From Deltaproteobacteria bacterium (GTDB taxonomy: Bacteria; Lernaellota; Lernaellaia; JACKCT01), in NCBI GenBank assembly GCA_027493875.1, contig JAOSJX010000022.1, forward strand, positions 1 through 64,000: DNA of 64,000 bases. Direction: 5' to 3'. This document shows positions 1-10,320 of the stretch, one piece after another (the first letter of the stretch is position 1; every line of letters starts with the position of its first letter). The notes under the pieces are model-generated. The model was given only the letters and a program-made list of their open reading frames with translations, made no database searches and was not told the DNA's origin. The position numbers and the translations under genes are program-made.

Positions 1-403
1 GAAAACCGACGCCGACGGCGTCGAGAATCGCCTCGCGGAGTTCGGCGGCGCCGATCGGGTCGTCGAACACCTCCTGATCGCCGGCCGTGTCGATGAGGTT
101 TTGCAATTCTTCCTCGCTGATCGGATGCGCGTATTCCCCGCGATGTCCGGGAGGGCCAAATATTCGTCAACGCATTTGCACTGGTCGGCGCAGGACCACT
201 CGGCGCCAGGGGACTCTTCAAATTCGATGTTCAAACCACCCGTATCGTCATCGTCGACATCGTCGTCGGTGGCGTCGTCGTCCTCGGAGTCGTCGTCGGG
301 CTCGCCACCGGACATTCGGGACGTCGCCGCTTCATCGCCGTCTCCGCAGGCGGCGATCCCGCTCAAAAAGGGATAGAAGCGCCAACAAAATAACGAACCG
401 CAT
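1..403 (-). CDS. Asp-rich lipoprotein, frame broken, C-terminus beyond window
   Basis: Reading leftward from an ATG at 403, a hydrophobic leader (MRFVILLALLSLF) runs into Ser-Gly-Ile-Ala-Ala-Cys, a lipobox-like site. After that come CGDGDEA, acidic DDD blocks, a Cys-bearing stretch (CADQCKCVDEYLALPD) and a charged segment (HPISEEELQNLID) that leaves the window. The frame must change twice: at the A5 run 365-369, where one more base joins leader to Cys, and again between about 140 and 165. Seen: leader, Cys and acidic spacer. Inferred: lipid-anchored envelope protein. No family was recognised, and function is unknown. It belongs to the same compositional class as the Asp-rich lipoproteins at 6813, 53722 and 57756. 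Confidence 0.6.
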
Positions 404-493
404 TGCCGACCCTTCTCGGCGGTCCGAGGAACCGCGGAAGGATTATATCGTAGCTCCGCGGCGCGCGGAATATCCGTTTCCGCGAAATCGCGC

Positions 494-970
494 TCAGCAG
501 CATCCGCCGCCGCACGCCGACACGTCGGCCAGGGTGACGCGGCGGGCGTCGGCCCATGCTCGGCCCATGGCGTGGAGGACGTCGTCGCCCAGTATTTCGT
601 GCGCCATCGGGAAGAGCGCCCGTTCCTCCTTGGCGAAGTGGTCCCGGGCGAAGCGGATGGCGTGAAGGAGATGACGGCGGATCTCGTCGGCGGACGCCGT
701 CTCCGGAAAGCCTTCGAACAGGCCCTCGATTTGTTCGTGATCGTCGCGCATCACCGCCACGGGACCCGACCCGCGTCCCAGGTGGGGCTCCAGCGCGCCG
801 AGGAGAATTTCGTTCTCGATGCGCGCGTGGGATACCAGGGCGGCGCCGAGGGCGGCCGCCTCGCCCCGGATATTTTCCCCGCCCGCGCCCTCGGTGAGAC
901 GGGCTTCGATAAGGTCGAATTGGGCGTAAAACAAGCCATGCTCGCCGAGCAGCGCATCCGTGATTTTCAT
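494..970 (-). CDS. Hemerythrin-like (HHE domain) protein with Cys-rich tail
   Basis: A 158-residue all-helical protein with the His/Glu pattern of hemerythrin-like HHE domains: H11, the H48-A-R-I-E52 motif, D77-H78-E-Q-I-E82, and the H111-F-A-K-E-E motif followed by LFPMAHE. Such domains bind a di-iron centre and serve in oxygen, NO or metal sensing or storage; the specific role here is unknown. I chose the ATG at 970 rather than the one at 997 because GGAGGGA sits at good spacing before it. The protein ends in SACGGGCC, an unusual Cys-rich tail not typical of the family, which could hold a metal or form disulfides. The frame is intact, and no leader is visible, so it is probably cytoplasmic. 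Confidence 0.85.
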   Translation of the reverse strand: MKITDALLGEHGLFYAQFDLIEARLTEGAGGENIRGEAAALGAALVSHARIENEILLGALEPHLGRGSGPVAVMRDDHEQIEGLFEGFPETASADEIRRHLLHAIRFARDHFAKEERALFPMAHEILGDDVLHAMGRAWADARRVTLADVSACGGGCC

Positions 971-1158
971 CGCGGTCCCTCCATGCCGTTTCTCCATCCG
1001 GTGTAGATCAAGCGCGCCCTCGAAGCTTTGAGGCAGGTCAAAAATGCGGCAAATATACCGCCCCCAACGCGAATGGACGAACGGCGGATCTATGGTACAA
1101 TTAATGCCCTTAACGCGGCTTTCTACCGACCGAAAAAGAACATCGTGGGGGAACGGTT

Positions 1159-2351
1159 ATGATGTTATCGGCGAGACGGTGGTTATTCCTTTGACATGCC
1201 TGGCGACGTTGTGCCTTCCGTGCCTGGTGGCGGCCGATTCGGCGTACGAACCGCCGGCGCCGATCTGGCTCGGCGACGAGGATGGGAGCGACGCCGGCGA
1301 CGAGGACGCCATCGCGGCGATCGCGACGATCAACTTCGACGGCTACGCGATCGGGCCGCTGGGTTCGCCATGGATCGTCACCAAGGTCGGCTCGTCCACC
1401 GCCAATGTCGAAACATTCACCGCGGCGGCGCCGTCGGGACGCGTATTGAACCTGACGGGCAGCACGACGAACGGCGAGTATCTCCTCGCCGAGTATGATT
1501 TTGCCAATCAGTCCAGCAACATCTGGGTTGACTTCGACGTTGAGATCGCGGCCAGCGACGTCGAGTGGGGTTTCCGCGTTTACGACAAATACGCCTCCAC
1601 ACTTTTCGTGGCGGCGCAGATCAAAGTGGACAGCGGCCTTCTGCAAGCCGTCAGCCAATGGTCCGATCCGCTGACGTACACCAACTGCTCGGCCGTTCTG
1701 GCCGGCAATTGGTTCAACGTCGCAATTTTCATGAACTACGCGGCGCGCACGTACAGCGTCTACGTGGACGGCCTGCTCGCGTGCTCCAACCTCGCGCAGC
1801 CGTATCCCGACGCGGAACCCTACGCGGCCATCCTGATCATCGACTGGAGCGACGCCAACTACGGCGGCACGGCGCGTTTCGACAACGTGCGCATCGACAC
1901 GCTCGCGCCGCCGAGCTCGACCACGACGACCACGGCGCCGACGACGACCACCACCACGACCGCGCCGACGACGACCACCACGACGCAGCCGGGCACCACG
2001 ACGAGCACGTCGGGCACGACGACGTCGACCTCGGGGAGCACGACGAGCACCTCGCCGGGGACGACCACGACGACGTCGGGCGGCACGACAACGACCGCGC
2101 CGGGGACGACCACCACGGTTCCCGCGACGTCGTCGACCACAACCTCCACGGCGTGGGGGTCGGACGACGACGATGATTTCAATCCGCCGGACGACGACGA
2201 CGCCGGTCCGCCCGACGACGACGCGGACGACGATGACGACGCCGACGATGACGGCGGCATCGGCGGAACGACCGGTGACGACGATACCGATCCGGGTCCG
2301 CGGACCGACGACGACAGCGACAGCGAGGACGACGGGGGTTGTTGCGGATAA
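1159..2351 (+). CDS. Secreted protein: beta-sandwich-like domain, Thr-rich linker, poly-Asp, Cys tail
   Basis: About 397 residues once one frame change is repaired. The leader reads MMLSARRWLFL and continues as TCLATLCLPCLVAADS if the TTT at 1190-1192 is one base short. A stretch of about 220 residues resembles LamG/concanavalin-like beta-sandwich proteins (for example WGFRVYDKYASTLFVAAQI, ending GGTARFDNVRIDTL). Then comes a Thr/Ser/Gly linker of about 85 residues, blocks of Asp, and the extreme C-terminus DDGGCCG. The domain guess rests on pattern, not on an alignment. The middle part is similar in style to the protein at 53722 (IYVDNM near its end). The tail matches the Asp-plus-Cys ends of the genes at 25936, 28429 and 31041. 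Probably cell-surface. Confidence 0.75.
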
Positions 2352-2360
2352 TTAGCGGCC

Positions 2361-2402
2361 TGTCGCCAGTGGCCGGTCGCCGGTCGTGTATCGTGTGTCA
2401 TC
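2361..2402. repeat. Degenerate tandem heptamers
   Basis: Six consecutive 7-base units begin ten bases after the preceding stop: GTCGCCA, GTGGCCG, GTCGCCG, GTCGTGT, ATCGTGT, GTCATCC. The first three are the reverse complement of the ACTGGCG/ACTGGCC units of the large array at 54684. Low copy and degenerate, but the 7-base phase is kept. Confidence 0.6.
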
Positions 2403-2427
2403 CGCGAACCGATCGCCGGGCTCTTTA

Positions 2428-2476
2428 CCCGCCCACCCCTTCCTTGTTAAAAGGTGGGCGCGGCGGGTTTTTACGC
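2428..2476 (+). terminator. Hairpin with T-run, possible terminator
   Basis: CCCGCCCACC pairs in part with GGTGGGCG/CGGCGGG across a loop of about 15 bases, followed by TTTTT at 2468-2472. It lies between the secreted protein gene and the HAD gene, where transcription of the first would be expected to stop. Confidence 0.45.
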
Positions 2477-2522
2477 GCCGCGTCACAAACGCGGGGTATT
2501 CTTGGGCCGGCCTCCGAAAGTG

Positions 2523-3216
2523 ATGTTGTTCGATCTGGACGGAACGCTGGTGCGGACCGGCGGCGCCGGGATGCGTGCCATGGGGCACGTATTTCGGGAG
2601 CGGTTCGGCGTGGAGAACGTCTTCCAGAGCGTGGTCCCGGACGGCAAGACCGACCCGATGATTTTCTTGGAAATTCTCGAAAAGTACGATCTTGCTTTCG
2701 ACGATGAGGCGACGCTCCTGGCGGAACTCGAAACCGCCTACGAAGACCGGCTGCGCGCGGAAATGCCGGTCTCGCCGGGGGCGTGCGTGATCCGCGGCAT
2801 TCCCGAGCTTCTGGACGCCCTGGCCGGTTTGCCGGGCGTGGTGATGGGGCTTTTGACGGGCAATTACGCGGCGACCGCGCGGATCAAGCTCGACCGCTTC
2901 GATCTCAACCGCTATTTCCCCTTCGGCGCCTTCGCGACGGACAGCGCCATTCGGCGCGAACTCGTCCCCGTGGCCGTGCGCCGGGCGGAAGAGCACGCGG
3001 GCCGGCCCATCGGCGTCGGGCGCCATGTTTACGTCATCGGTGACACGCCGCGCGACGTGGAGTGCGCGCTGGACAACGGCGCGACGGCGGTCGGCGTGGC
3101 GACGGCGAACAACGACGTCGGAGACGCTCCGCCGCGCGGGCGCGCATTTCGTGTTCGAAGATTTTTCCGACACGCCGGCGGTTCTGGCGGCTTTAGAGGT
3201 CGGCGATGGACGATAA
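2523..3216 (+). CDS. HAD-family hydrolase (phosphoglycolate phosphatase-like)
   Basis: Haloacid dehalogenase-superfamily phosphatase, about 230 residues, acting on a small phosphorylated metabolite. The nucleophile motif DLDGTL stands at the start. LLTGN supplies the motif II Thr, and GDTPRDVECA is the motif IV acidic/Mg2+ site. The cap region between them is helical, as in class I HADs. The frame changes near 3105-3115: the text runs to AVGVAT and resumes as LRRAGAHFVFEDF, the usual ending of this family. The start is uncertain. ATG 2523 (or GTG 2520) places the nucleophile at the expected N-terminal position but lacks a clear ribosome site. It overlaps the next gene by 11 bases, so the two are co-transcribed. 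Confidence 0.8.
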
Positions 3217-5028
3217 GACCGCCCTCAAAATTCTGCGCTTTTTTCATGACGAAGGCGAAATCGACGAGACGACGTTTCGGAACGCCTCGCGCTGGCTGAC
3301 GGAACCCGAGTACAAGCCGTGGCGCGAGGACGTCCGGCGGATGCTGCGTCCGACGGATCTGATCGACAGTTTTTACACGGTCATCCCGTTCGGCTACGGG
3401 CGGCCGGCGCCAGGACCGTCGGGACGGGGACGAACCGCATCAACGAACGGACGATCGGCGAATCGGCCCAGGGACTCGCACGCTATATTTTGGATGCGGA
3501 CCCGAAAGGAAAACTTGCGAAGCGCGGCGTGGCGATCGCGTACGACGTCCGGCCCCACTCCAAAGCCTTCGCCCAACTGACCGCGCAGGTGCTGGCGGGC
3601 AACGGCGTCCGGGCCTATCTGTTCGACAAGCCGCGTCCGACGCCGGAGCTGTCGTTCGCGATTCGGCATCTCAAATGCGCGTCGGGCGTGGTGGTGACGG
3701 CGAGCCACAACCCGCCGACGGACAACGGCTTCAAGGCGTATTGGTCCGACGGCGGGCAAGTGGTCGCGCCGCACGACGTCGAAATTCTGAAACGCGTGGC
3801 CGAGGTGCAGGCGATCCGCAAGAAGCCTCTGGCGAAAGCGCGGCGCGAGGGGCTTATCCAAACGATCGGCACGGAGGTGGACGACGCGTACTTCGCGAGG
3901 TTCCCGCGCGATCTTTGGCTTTCCGACGAGCGCGCGGCGCGGATCGTCTATTCTCCCCTGCACGGCACGGGCGTGACGATCGTCCCGCGGGCACTCAGGG
4001 AAATGGGCTTCAACGACGTGGTGATGCCGCCGCATCAAGCCGCGATGGACGGAACCTTTCCCACCGTTCCGGACCACTACCCGAATCCCGAAGAGCCGCG
4101 CGCGATGGCGCGGGCCGTCGAACTGGGGGAGCAACTGAACGCCGATCTGGTGATCGCCACGGACCCCCGACGCCGACCGGCTCGGCGCGTTCGTTCCCGG
4201 GCCGGACCGGCGGTTCCGTTACATCACGGGCAACGAGCTCGGCGCGGCCATGTGCCATTTTACGTTGGCGTCGCTGACCGAGCGACGCGAGATGCCGAAA
4301 AAGCCGTTCGTTCTGACCACGCTCGTATCCACGCAATTGACGCGCGCGATTTGCGAGCGTTTCAAGGTGCGCGTCGCCGACGACCTGCTCGTCGGCTTCA
4401 AGCACATGGCGGAGGTGATGGCGGACGCGGAAAACAAAGGCCGTTTGGACGGGTTTGTCTACGCGTTCGAGGAGTCCATCGGATTCCTGCGCGGCACGTT
4501 CGTGCGGGACAAGGATTCGGCGATCGCCGCGGTGACGTGCGCCCAGATGGTGGCGCATCTGGCGGCGGAGGGCCGCACGGTTCCCGAGTATCTGGACGAC
4601 CTCTACCGCGCGTTCGGCTATTACAAAGAAGATCAGTTCTCCGTGTTTTTGCGCGGCGCGGACGGGACGGAGAAAACGGCCCGGTTGATGCGTTCCCTGC
4701 GTGAAAATCCGCCGAAAAAGATCGGCGATTTCCGGAGTCCACGCGGTGATCGACCGCGCGGCCGGGACGGCCACGGACCGCGCCGGAAAAACACGGCGTC
4801 TCAAGGGAACGCCCGGCGACGTGCTGCAATTCTGGTTCGACGCGGGCGGCAAGAACCGTTTGACGGTGCGGCCGTCGGGCACGGAACCGAAGGTCAAACA
4901 TTACGCGGCGGTGTACGAGCCGGTGACGGCCCCGCAAAAGTTGGACGCGGCGAAAAAAACGGGGCGACGCGCGGGCGACGGCGCTCATCAAGGCCGTTAA
5001 AGCGCTTGAAGATAAGATCGTTTCCTGA
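3206..5028 (+). CDS. Phosphohexomutase (phosphoglucomutase/phosphomannomutase)
   Basis: Alpha-D-phosphohexomutase interconverting hexose 1- and 6-phosphates, about 606 residues, the usual length of the PgcA-type group. All four active-site loops are present: TASHNP with the phosphoserine near 3700, DPDADR metal loop near 4165, EESIGF sugar loop near 4470 and RPSGTEPK phosphate loop near 4870. The frame breaks near 3405, at the C5 run 4164-4168 (four C give DPDADR), near 4732, and at GGGG 4961-4964 (three G restore KKTGDARATALIKAV and the end KIVS). As every catalytic loop survives, I read the breaks as sequence error rather than decay. Sugar specificity cannot be told from the motifs. It follows the HAD gene with an 11-base overlap. 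Confidence 0.88.
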
Positions 5029-5073
5029 CGCTGTGACGCGGGCCGATCGGCCCGGATTCCTTGGGAGGTCTTT

Positions 5074-6724
5074 ATGAAACGCGATCTGGCCGGTATGGCG
5101 GCGAAACGCCATGATCTGCTTGTGATCGGCGGAGGCGTCAGCGGCGCGGCGATCGCGCATGAAGCGGCGCTGCGCGGGCTGTCGGTGGCGCTCGTGGAGA
5201 AAGGCGATTTCGGCGCGGGCACGAGCGCGGCGACGAGCAAGCTCATTCACGGCGGTTTGCGCTACCTGCGCCAATTCGATTTCAAGCTTGTGAAGGAGTC
5301 GCTGCGCGAACGGCACACGATGACGCGCATCGCGCCGCACCTCGTGGCGCCGGTGGCCTTTCTGATGCCGACCTACCGCGGCCTGGAGGCCGGACGCACG
5401 GCGATGCATGCGGCCATGTTTCTCTACCACCGCTTCGCCGATCCCGCCGACGGCGGGACGGACGACGTGTCGCGCCGGTTTCCAACGTGGCGCAGCCTCG
5501 GGCGCGACGAAGTGCTGACGATGCAGGACCACTTGCGGACGGACGGCCTCAACGGCGGCGTGATGTATTACGACGGGCAGATGTGGAGCCCGGAACGGCT
5601 CACGCTCGAGTTTATCGCGGCGGCTGTGGAAAACGGCGGGCGCGTGGCGAACTACGCGGCGGTCGCGTCGCTTTTGCGCGAGAAGAACACCGTCGCCGGA
5701 GCCCGCGTCAAGGACGTGTTTACCGGCGAGGAATTCGACGTTCAAGCGCTGATGACGATCAACGCGGGCGGACCGTGGGCGGATTACGTGACGTCGCACC
5801 TGGAAGGCGCCCACCAACAGCATATCGTCCGCAGCCAGGGTATCCATCTGGTGACGCGCGCGTTGACCTACCGACACGGGCTGGCGCTCAGGACGCCGTC
5901 GGGACGGTTTTTTCTTCGTGGTCCCGTGGCGCGGGTTGTCGCTCATCGGCACCACCGATACCCGCTACGAAGGGCATCCGGACGATTTCCGCGTCACGCG
6001 CGACGCGGTGGAATCGTTTCTCGCCGAGGTCAACGGAACGCTGCCCGGCGCGCACCTGACGATCGACGACGTGCAGTGGACGTACGGCGGCCTGCGGCCG
6101 ATCGTCGAGTCGGATACGGCCGTCAAGGAGGTCAACAAAGCGTCGCGCCGCTACGAGATCCACGATCATAAAACCGAGGACGGCATCGCCGGCCTGATGA
6201 CCGTGATCGGCGGCAAGTACACGACGAGCCGCGCGTTGGCCGAACAAGTCGTCGAACGGGCGGCGATCCGCATGAACCTTCCGGTTCCCGCGCGCGCCTC
6301 GGCGGCGTACGTCCTCCCCGGAGGGCGCATCGGGACGTGGGCCGGCCTTCAGACACGTCTCATGCGAGAATTCGACATTTCCGCGGACGACGCCGAGCTT
6401 TGGGGACGCACCTATGGAACGCGCGCGATCGCGCTGGCGGAAAAAGCATCGGCCGACAAGAAAAGCGGGGAGCGCGTCGATCCGGCTCATATCGAAACCA
6501 TGGCGGTGCTCGATATGGCGGTCGACGAGGAGATGGCGCAGACGGTCGGGGACGTCGTTTTCCGGCGCACGGGCCTCGGCACGACCGGGGTTTTATCCGA
6601 AGCGGCGATCAAGAGCATCGCGTCGCGGATGGGAAAGCGGCTGAAATGGAGCAAGGAGCGCGTGGCCGATGAAACGCGGAGCGTTAGCGAAAAGCTTCGA
6701 AGCCGGGGGATCTCGCCGTCCTGA
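5074..6724 (+). CDS. glpD: FAD-dependent glycerol-3-phosphate dehydrogenase
   Basis: Oxidises sn-glycerol 3-phosphate to dihydroxyacetone phosphate and passes electrons to the membrane quinone pool. About 549 residues. The N-terminus has the dinucleotide fold DLLVIGGGVSGAAIAHEA with VEKGDFGAGTS, then SKLIHGGLRYL, the GlpA/GlpD signature. Later come INAGGPWAD, LIGTTDT, YGGLRPIV and GGKYTT. The helical C-terminal domain closes the protein. One frame change lies in the T6 run 5908-5913; five T give GRFFFVVPWRGLSLIGTTDT. The start is ATG 5074 behind GGGAGGTC. It lies 45 bases after the mutase gene, so an operon with the HAD and mutase genes is likely, linking glycerol use and hexose phosphates. 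A strong terminator follows. Confidence 0.92.
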
Positions 6725-6751
6725 TCGTTTTCGCCGGCATGCGGACAAACG

Positions 6752-6785
6752 AAAACCCCGCACCCGAAGGTGCGGGGTTTTTCTT
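6752..6785. terminator. Rho-independent terminator, bidirectional
   Basis: AACCCCGCACC-CGAA-GGTGCGGGG forms an 11-pair stem with A-rich left flank and TTTTTCTT on the right. It serves the glycerol-3-phosphate dehydrogenase gene on the plus strand and the small lipoprotein gene on the minus strand. Confidence 0.9.
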
Positions 6786-6812
6786 ACAAAGTCACCAGGA
6801 TCGCAGGAGCCG

Positions 6813-7196
6813 TTAGCAGCTGGCCTCGACGCAGGCGTCGACTTCTTCGCAGGTCGAGGAACCGAGTCCGCAACCGGCCAGGCACAGCGCCAACTCGTTG
6901 CCGGCTTCGCATTCGGCCACGGCGTCAGCCTCGCTGAGCTCGCCGCTGTCACCGGTCAGCGTCCAGCCGCACTCGTAGGCGAATTCCATGCCGAGCGCAC
7001 AGCTGTTGTCGCCGTCGTCGTCATCGGCCGCGTCGTCGTCGGCATCGTCGTCGGCATCGTCGTCGTCGTCATCGTCACCGGCCGTGTCGTCATCATCGTC
7101 GTCGTCATCGTCGTCGCCGCAGGCCACCACGTTCAGGACCAGCGCGCCCATCAGAAGGCCAAGAATGGCGAGCAAACTGAGGAGCTTCGAGTTCAT
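6813..7196 (-). CDS. Asp-rich lipoprotein with eight-Cys CALGxEFAY module
   Basis: An intact 127-residue protein. The leader MNSKLLSLLAILGLLMGALV ends in NVVAC, a lipoprotein signal. Next is a spacer of about 40 residues that is nearly all Asp and Ala. The C-terminal 60 residues form a compact Cys module: CALGMEFAYECGW, then AECEAGNELALCLAGCG, STCEEVDACVEASC. Its eight Cys line up with two proteins at 59172 and 59751. AGGAGG stands eight bases before the ATG. Function is unknown. The likely picture is a lipid anchor, a negatively charged stalk and a disulfide-rich or metal-binding head outside the cytoplasm. Confidence 0.88.
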   Translation of the reverse strand: MNSKLLSLLAILGLLMGALVLNVVACGDDDDDDDDDDTAGDDDDDDDADDDADDDAADDDDGDNSCALGMEFAYECGWTLTGDSGELSEADAVAECEAGNELALCLAGCGLGSSTCEEVDACVEASC

Positions 7197-7230
7197 GCGG
7201 ATTCCCTCCTAAGGTTGAACTTTGCCGATT

Positions 7231-7259
7231 CTACTAGCACAGATCGCGGGCCAGGGCAA
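7231..7259 (-). promoter_or_regulatory. Possible sigma-70 promoter of the small lipoprotein
   Basis: On the minus strand TTGCCC (7259-7254) and TAGTAG (7236-7231) are 17 bases apart, about 35 bases upstream of the start codon at 7196. Moderate match to consensus. Confidence 0.4.
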
Positions 7260-7371
7260 CACCAAATTCGTAAAACCAACCAAAACTCATAATAATCTTT
7301 GAATTATCAATATGTTAGACATCTACACGAAGGGCGTTATTTCGCGGGCGATCAATCGCCGGCCGCCATAG

Positions 7372-7401
7372 AAAAGGCCGCCCTTCGGGGCGGCCTTTCG
7401 A
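7372..7401 (-). terminator. Rho-independent terminator
   Basis: GGCCGCCC-CGAA-GGGCGGCC on the minus strand is followed by TTTTC, about 20 bases after the stop of the secreted protein gene at 7423. Confidence 0.8.
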
Positions 7402-7422
7402 CGGTTCGTCTGACACTGGAAA

Positions 7423-7972
7423 TTACATGCCGCCCGCGGCCGCCGCGGCGCCTTTTTCCTTCAGCGCGGAAAGAATGGTGGGGACCTTCGCCGCGGCGCC
7501 CTTGACCTGCTCGAGCACCGCGTTCGCGTCCTTCAGCATGACGGCTTTCGTCGGATCGCTTTTAACGGCTCCGACGAATTTCGTGATGTCGCCGGCCAAG
7601 GTGGTCGCGCTGGCGGCCATCGGCTCGAGCGACTTCACCGCCGCGTCGATCTCCTTCTGCGTGGCCGCCGCGCTCGTAGAAACCTTTTTCGCCGAAGGCC
7701 ACGGCCATGCTGAGTTTCACCGCGTTTGTGGCGATGCCGTCCCACGTGGCGTCGCCGTAGGTCGTGTAGCTCATTTTGCCCGGATCGAAGGCGCCGGCTT
7801 CCCAGCCCTTCAACGACGCGTCCAGATCGCCGAGCGCGAAGTCGTGCTTTTCGGCTTTCGGCATATTGGCGGCCTTGCCGGCCGCGTCCTTCAATTTGTC
7901 GAACGGCCCGGCCATCGCCACCGCGGCGACGGCAAACACGAGGACGCACGTCAACACCAATGCCTTTTTCAT
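7423..7972 (-). CDS. Small secreted protein of unknown function
   Basis: About 182 residues with a clear signal peptide (MKKALVLTCVLVFAVAAVAMA) and a mature part rich in Ala and Lys, probably helical (for example EIDAAVKSLEPMAASA and NAVLEQVKGAAAKVPTIL). There is one frame change at the T5 run 7685-7689; four bases give FGEKVSTSAAATQKEI. GGGGTGG precedes the ATG at 7972. No family was recognised. The amphipathic helices without Cys suggest a periplasmic or exported helical bundle, but that is inference. The gene is monocistronic, with its own terminator downstream. Confidence 0.75.
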
Positions 7973-8326
7973 GATTCCACCCCTTTTCGTGTGTAACTCT
8001 ACCGCTTGCGTGCGCCGGTCTATCGTTTTTCGATATGTTCGTCCCCGACGCGGGGTCAAGCCTTAGCACATCGGTTTGGCGCGTTCAAGGCCGTTTTGAG
8101 GGTTGTTTCCGACGCGTCAACGTCAAGATCCGTCGGCGAATGTACGATAAGCATCCGGAGCGGCCAAACGAGCCGAAACGTGGTTCATTTTGGTAAGTAT
8201 CGGATATAGGTCATTTTTTTGGCTGGCCTTTTAGCGTACTTTGGTGTAAGAAAACGGTCCTGGCGCCCGAGCGGCCCGCGAACGAGGGCCTCCGGCGCCT
8301 TCACGCGTCTTGAGGCAGAACGAACG
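7973..8326. other. Divergent intergenic region
   Basis: About 350 bases between the leftward secreted-protein gene and the rightward L,D-transpeptidase gene. It must hold promoters for both, but I see no convincing -35/-10 pair, repeat or RNA structure. The open frame that extends upstream of 8327 has no plausible coding content. Confidence 0.5.
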
Positions 8327-10131
8327 ATGATGGGACGAAAACGCACAACCCGGTTGGTGCCGGCGCTCCTTTTTCTGGCGGCGCTCGGCGGTTGTTCGTG
8401 GTACTACGAGTCCCAGGCGAGCAAGAGCGTCGATCAATTCAGCCTCGATTTTCCCACTCTCATCCGCGACAAGATCCAGAACAATGACGCCCTGGCCTCG
8501 GAACTCGACGCCGCGCGCCAATCGCGGCTCGGCGCGGCCGCGAAAACCGATGCGATGATCGCCTCCGTTTATCCGGTCGACGACAACGCGTTCGGGCGCT
8601 TTGTCAAAGATCATACCGCGGCGGCCGACCACACCGCGCTGATGGACGCGCTGGCGGCGTCGGCGGGCGACGGTTTGAACGTCTCCCTTTTCAAGATCGA
8701 GGCGCTGCAAGCGCAGGCCGACGCCCTTGCGAGCGCGAACGCGGCCTGGAACGCGGCGGGCCAAGTCACGCTGTCCCCGGAACAGAAACAAGCGATCGTT
8801 CAAGAACTCGTGGAGGCTGAGAAGAAAGACGAAGCGCCCGACCTTAACGGGCCGGCGCTCCTGGATTGGCTCGTCAGCGAGCCCCGGGCGTCGAAGTTTC
8901 CCGAGATCAAAGGCGCGTACGATCACGCGGCCGGCGTTTACACGACGCGTTTCAAGGCGGCGTACAACACGGAGATCGACGACGCGATCGCGCTGTTTCG
9001 GTATTTCCGAAAAATGGGACTCCGCGATCAGGATCTTGCGCCGGCCTGGCAAAAATCGCTCGCGGATTTTTCCGGAGCAATCAAGGACGCGGCGCCGAAA
9101 TCGCCGCATTACCCGCGGCTGAAGGCGGAGCTGGCCCGCTACCGAAAGCTGGCGGAGAAGCACCAGGATCTTCCGAAACTTTCCATCGGGTACAGCGCGA
9201 AGATCAAGAAAGGCGCCCACGGCGCGATGGTTTCCGCCGTCCAGGAGCGCATGAGCTATGAAGGCTACTATTCGGGACCGGTGGACGGACAGTTCGACGA
9301 CGTGACCGAGGCGGCGCTGATCGCGTTCCAGCGGACGCATCAGGTGGTGGACGACGGCATCATCGGCCGCGGCACCATCGACGCGATGAACGTCCCGTTC
9401 GGTGAACGTGTCGTCCAGATCCGTCTCGCGCTGGAAAAGCACCGGCAGTCGCTGACGCGCTGGGAAAACTATTATGTCCGCGTCAATATTCCGGAGTTCA
9501 TGGTCGAGGTCGTGGACAACGGGCAGATCCTGCGGCGGCACAAAGTGATCGTCGGGAACCGGCTGGCGCTCAACCACACGCCGGAGTTCCAAGCCACCAT
9601 TAAAAAGGTGGTTTACAACCCCGCGTGGTACATGACGAGCCGTATCTTCAAGCTCGAAGAGTTTCCCAAATGGGAAAAGGACGAAGAATACTTTAAGAAA
9701 CACGGCTACGTTGCGAAGTTCAATAAAGGAAGGCACCCCCATCGCCGCGTATCAACCGCCGGGGCCCGGCAACGCGCTGGGGCGGGTCAAGATTCTGTTT
9801 CCCAACCCGCACGAAGTGTACATGCACGATACGCCGACCAAATATCTGTTCAACCGGACGAGCCGGGCGTTTTCGCACGGGTGCATCCGCCTGCACAACC
9901 CGCTCGACATGGCGGAGTTCTTGTTGAAGCAAGACGGCAACCCCAAGGCGGGAGGAGATCGAGGATATTCTGGCGACCCGCCAGACGCAGGAAATCGACC
10001 TTCAGAAGCCGATTCCCATTTTCATCGAATACAACACCGTTTCGACCAACGACGACGGGCGGGCGGTGTTTGTGGACGACCTCTACAAACGCGACGTGGA
10101 AGCCCTGGCCTCGCTCGAAAACGTCGGCTGA
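8327..10131 (+). CDS. L,D-transpeptidase lipoprotein (YcbB-like) with peptidoglycan-binding domain
   Basis: Murein cross-linking enzyme forming 3-3 links or attaching proteins, about 600 residues. The leader MGRKRTTRLVPALLFLAALGGC is a lipoprotein signal. A long helical scaffold follows. Near residue 300-350 is a PG_binding_1 domain (GPVDGQFDDVTEAALIAFQ, GIIGRGTIDAMN). The YkuD catalytic domain contains SHGCIRLHN with the nucleophile Cys and upstream catalytic His, as in YcbB/LdtD proteins. Frame changes: at 9728-9729 (one G fewer gives FNKEGTPIAAY) and near 9950, after which EEIEDILATRQTQ and the end SLENVG read through. Start ATG 8327 or 8330. It is the first of four neighbouring cell-wall enzymes. 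Confidence 0.88.
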
Positions 10132-10320
10132 ACGCCGGCTCAGAAAATCCCCGTAAACGGTATATTTTTGTTGACAATTTCCGGTTTCGCCGGTACTGTT
10201 TCCGGCGGTTTTAACCCCGGTGCTCAACGGGGTGTCCAGCCGCGTAATTGATGAACCGATACGACAATATGGGTCTCAAGACGTAAACCGAAAACAACCA
10301 CCCGGAAACCCGACGAGACT

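Noticed and set aside
1859-2401. Long Val/Ser-rich frames opposite the Thr- and Asp-rich proteins (also near 25991, 28487, 53538)
   Set aside because: They are antisense images of GAC/ACG codon runs, with no ribosome site or recognisable fold.
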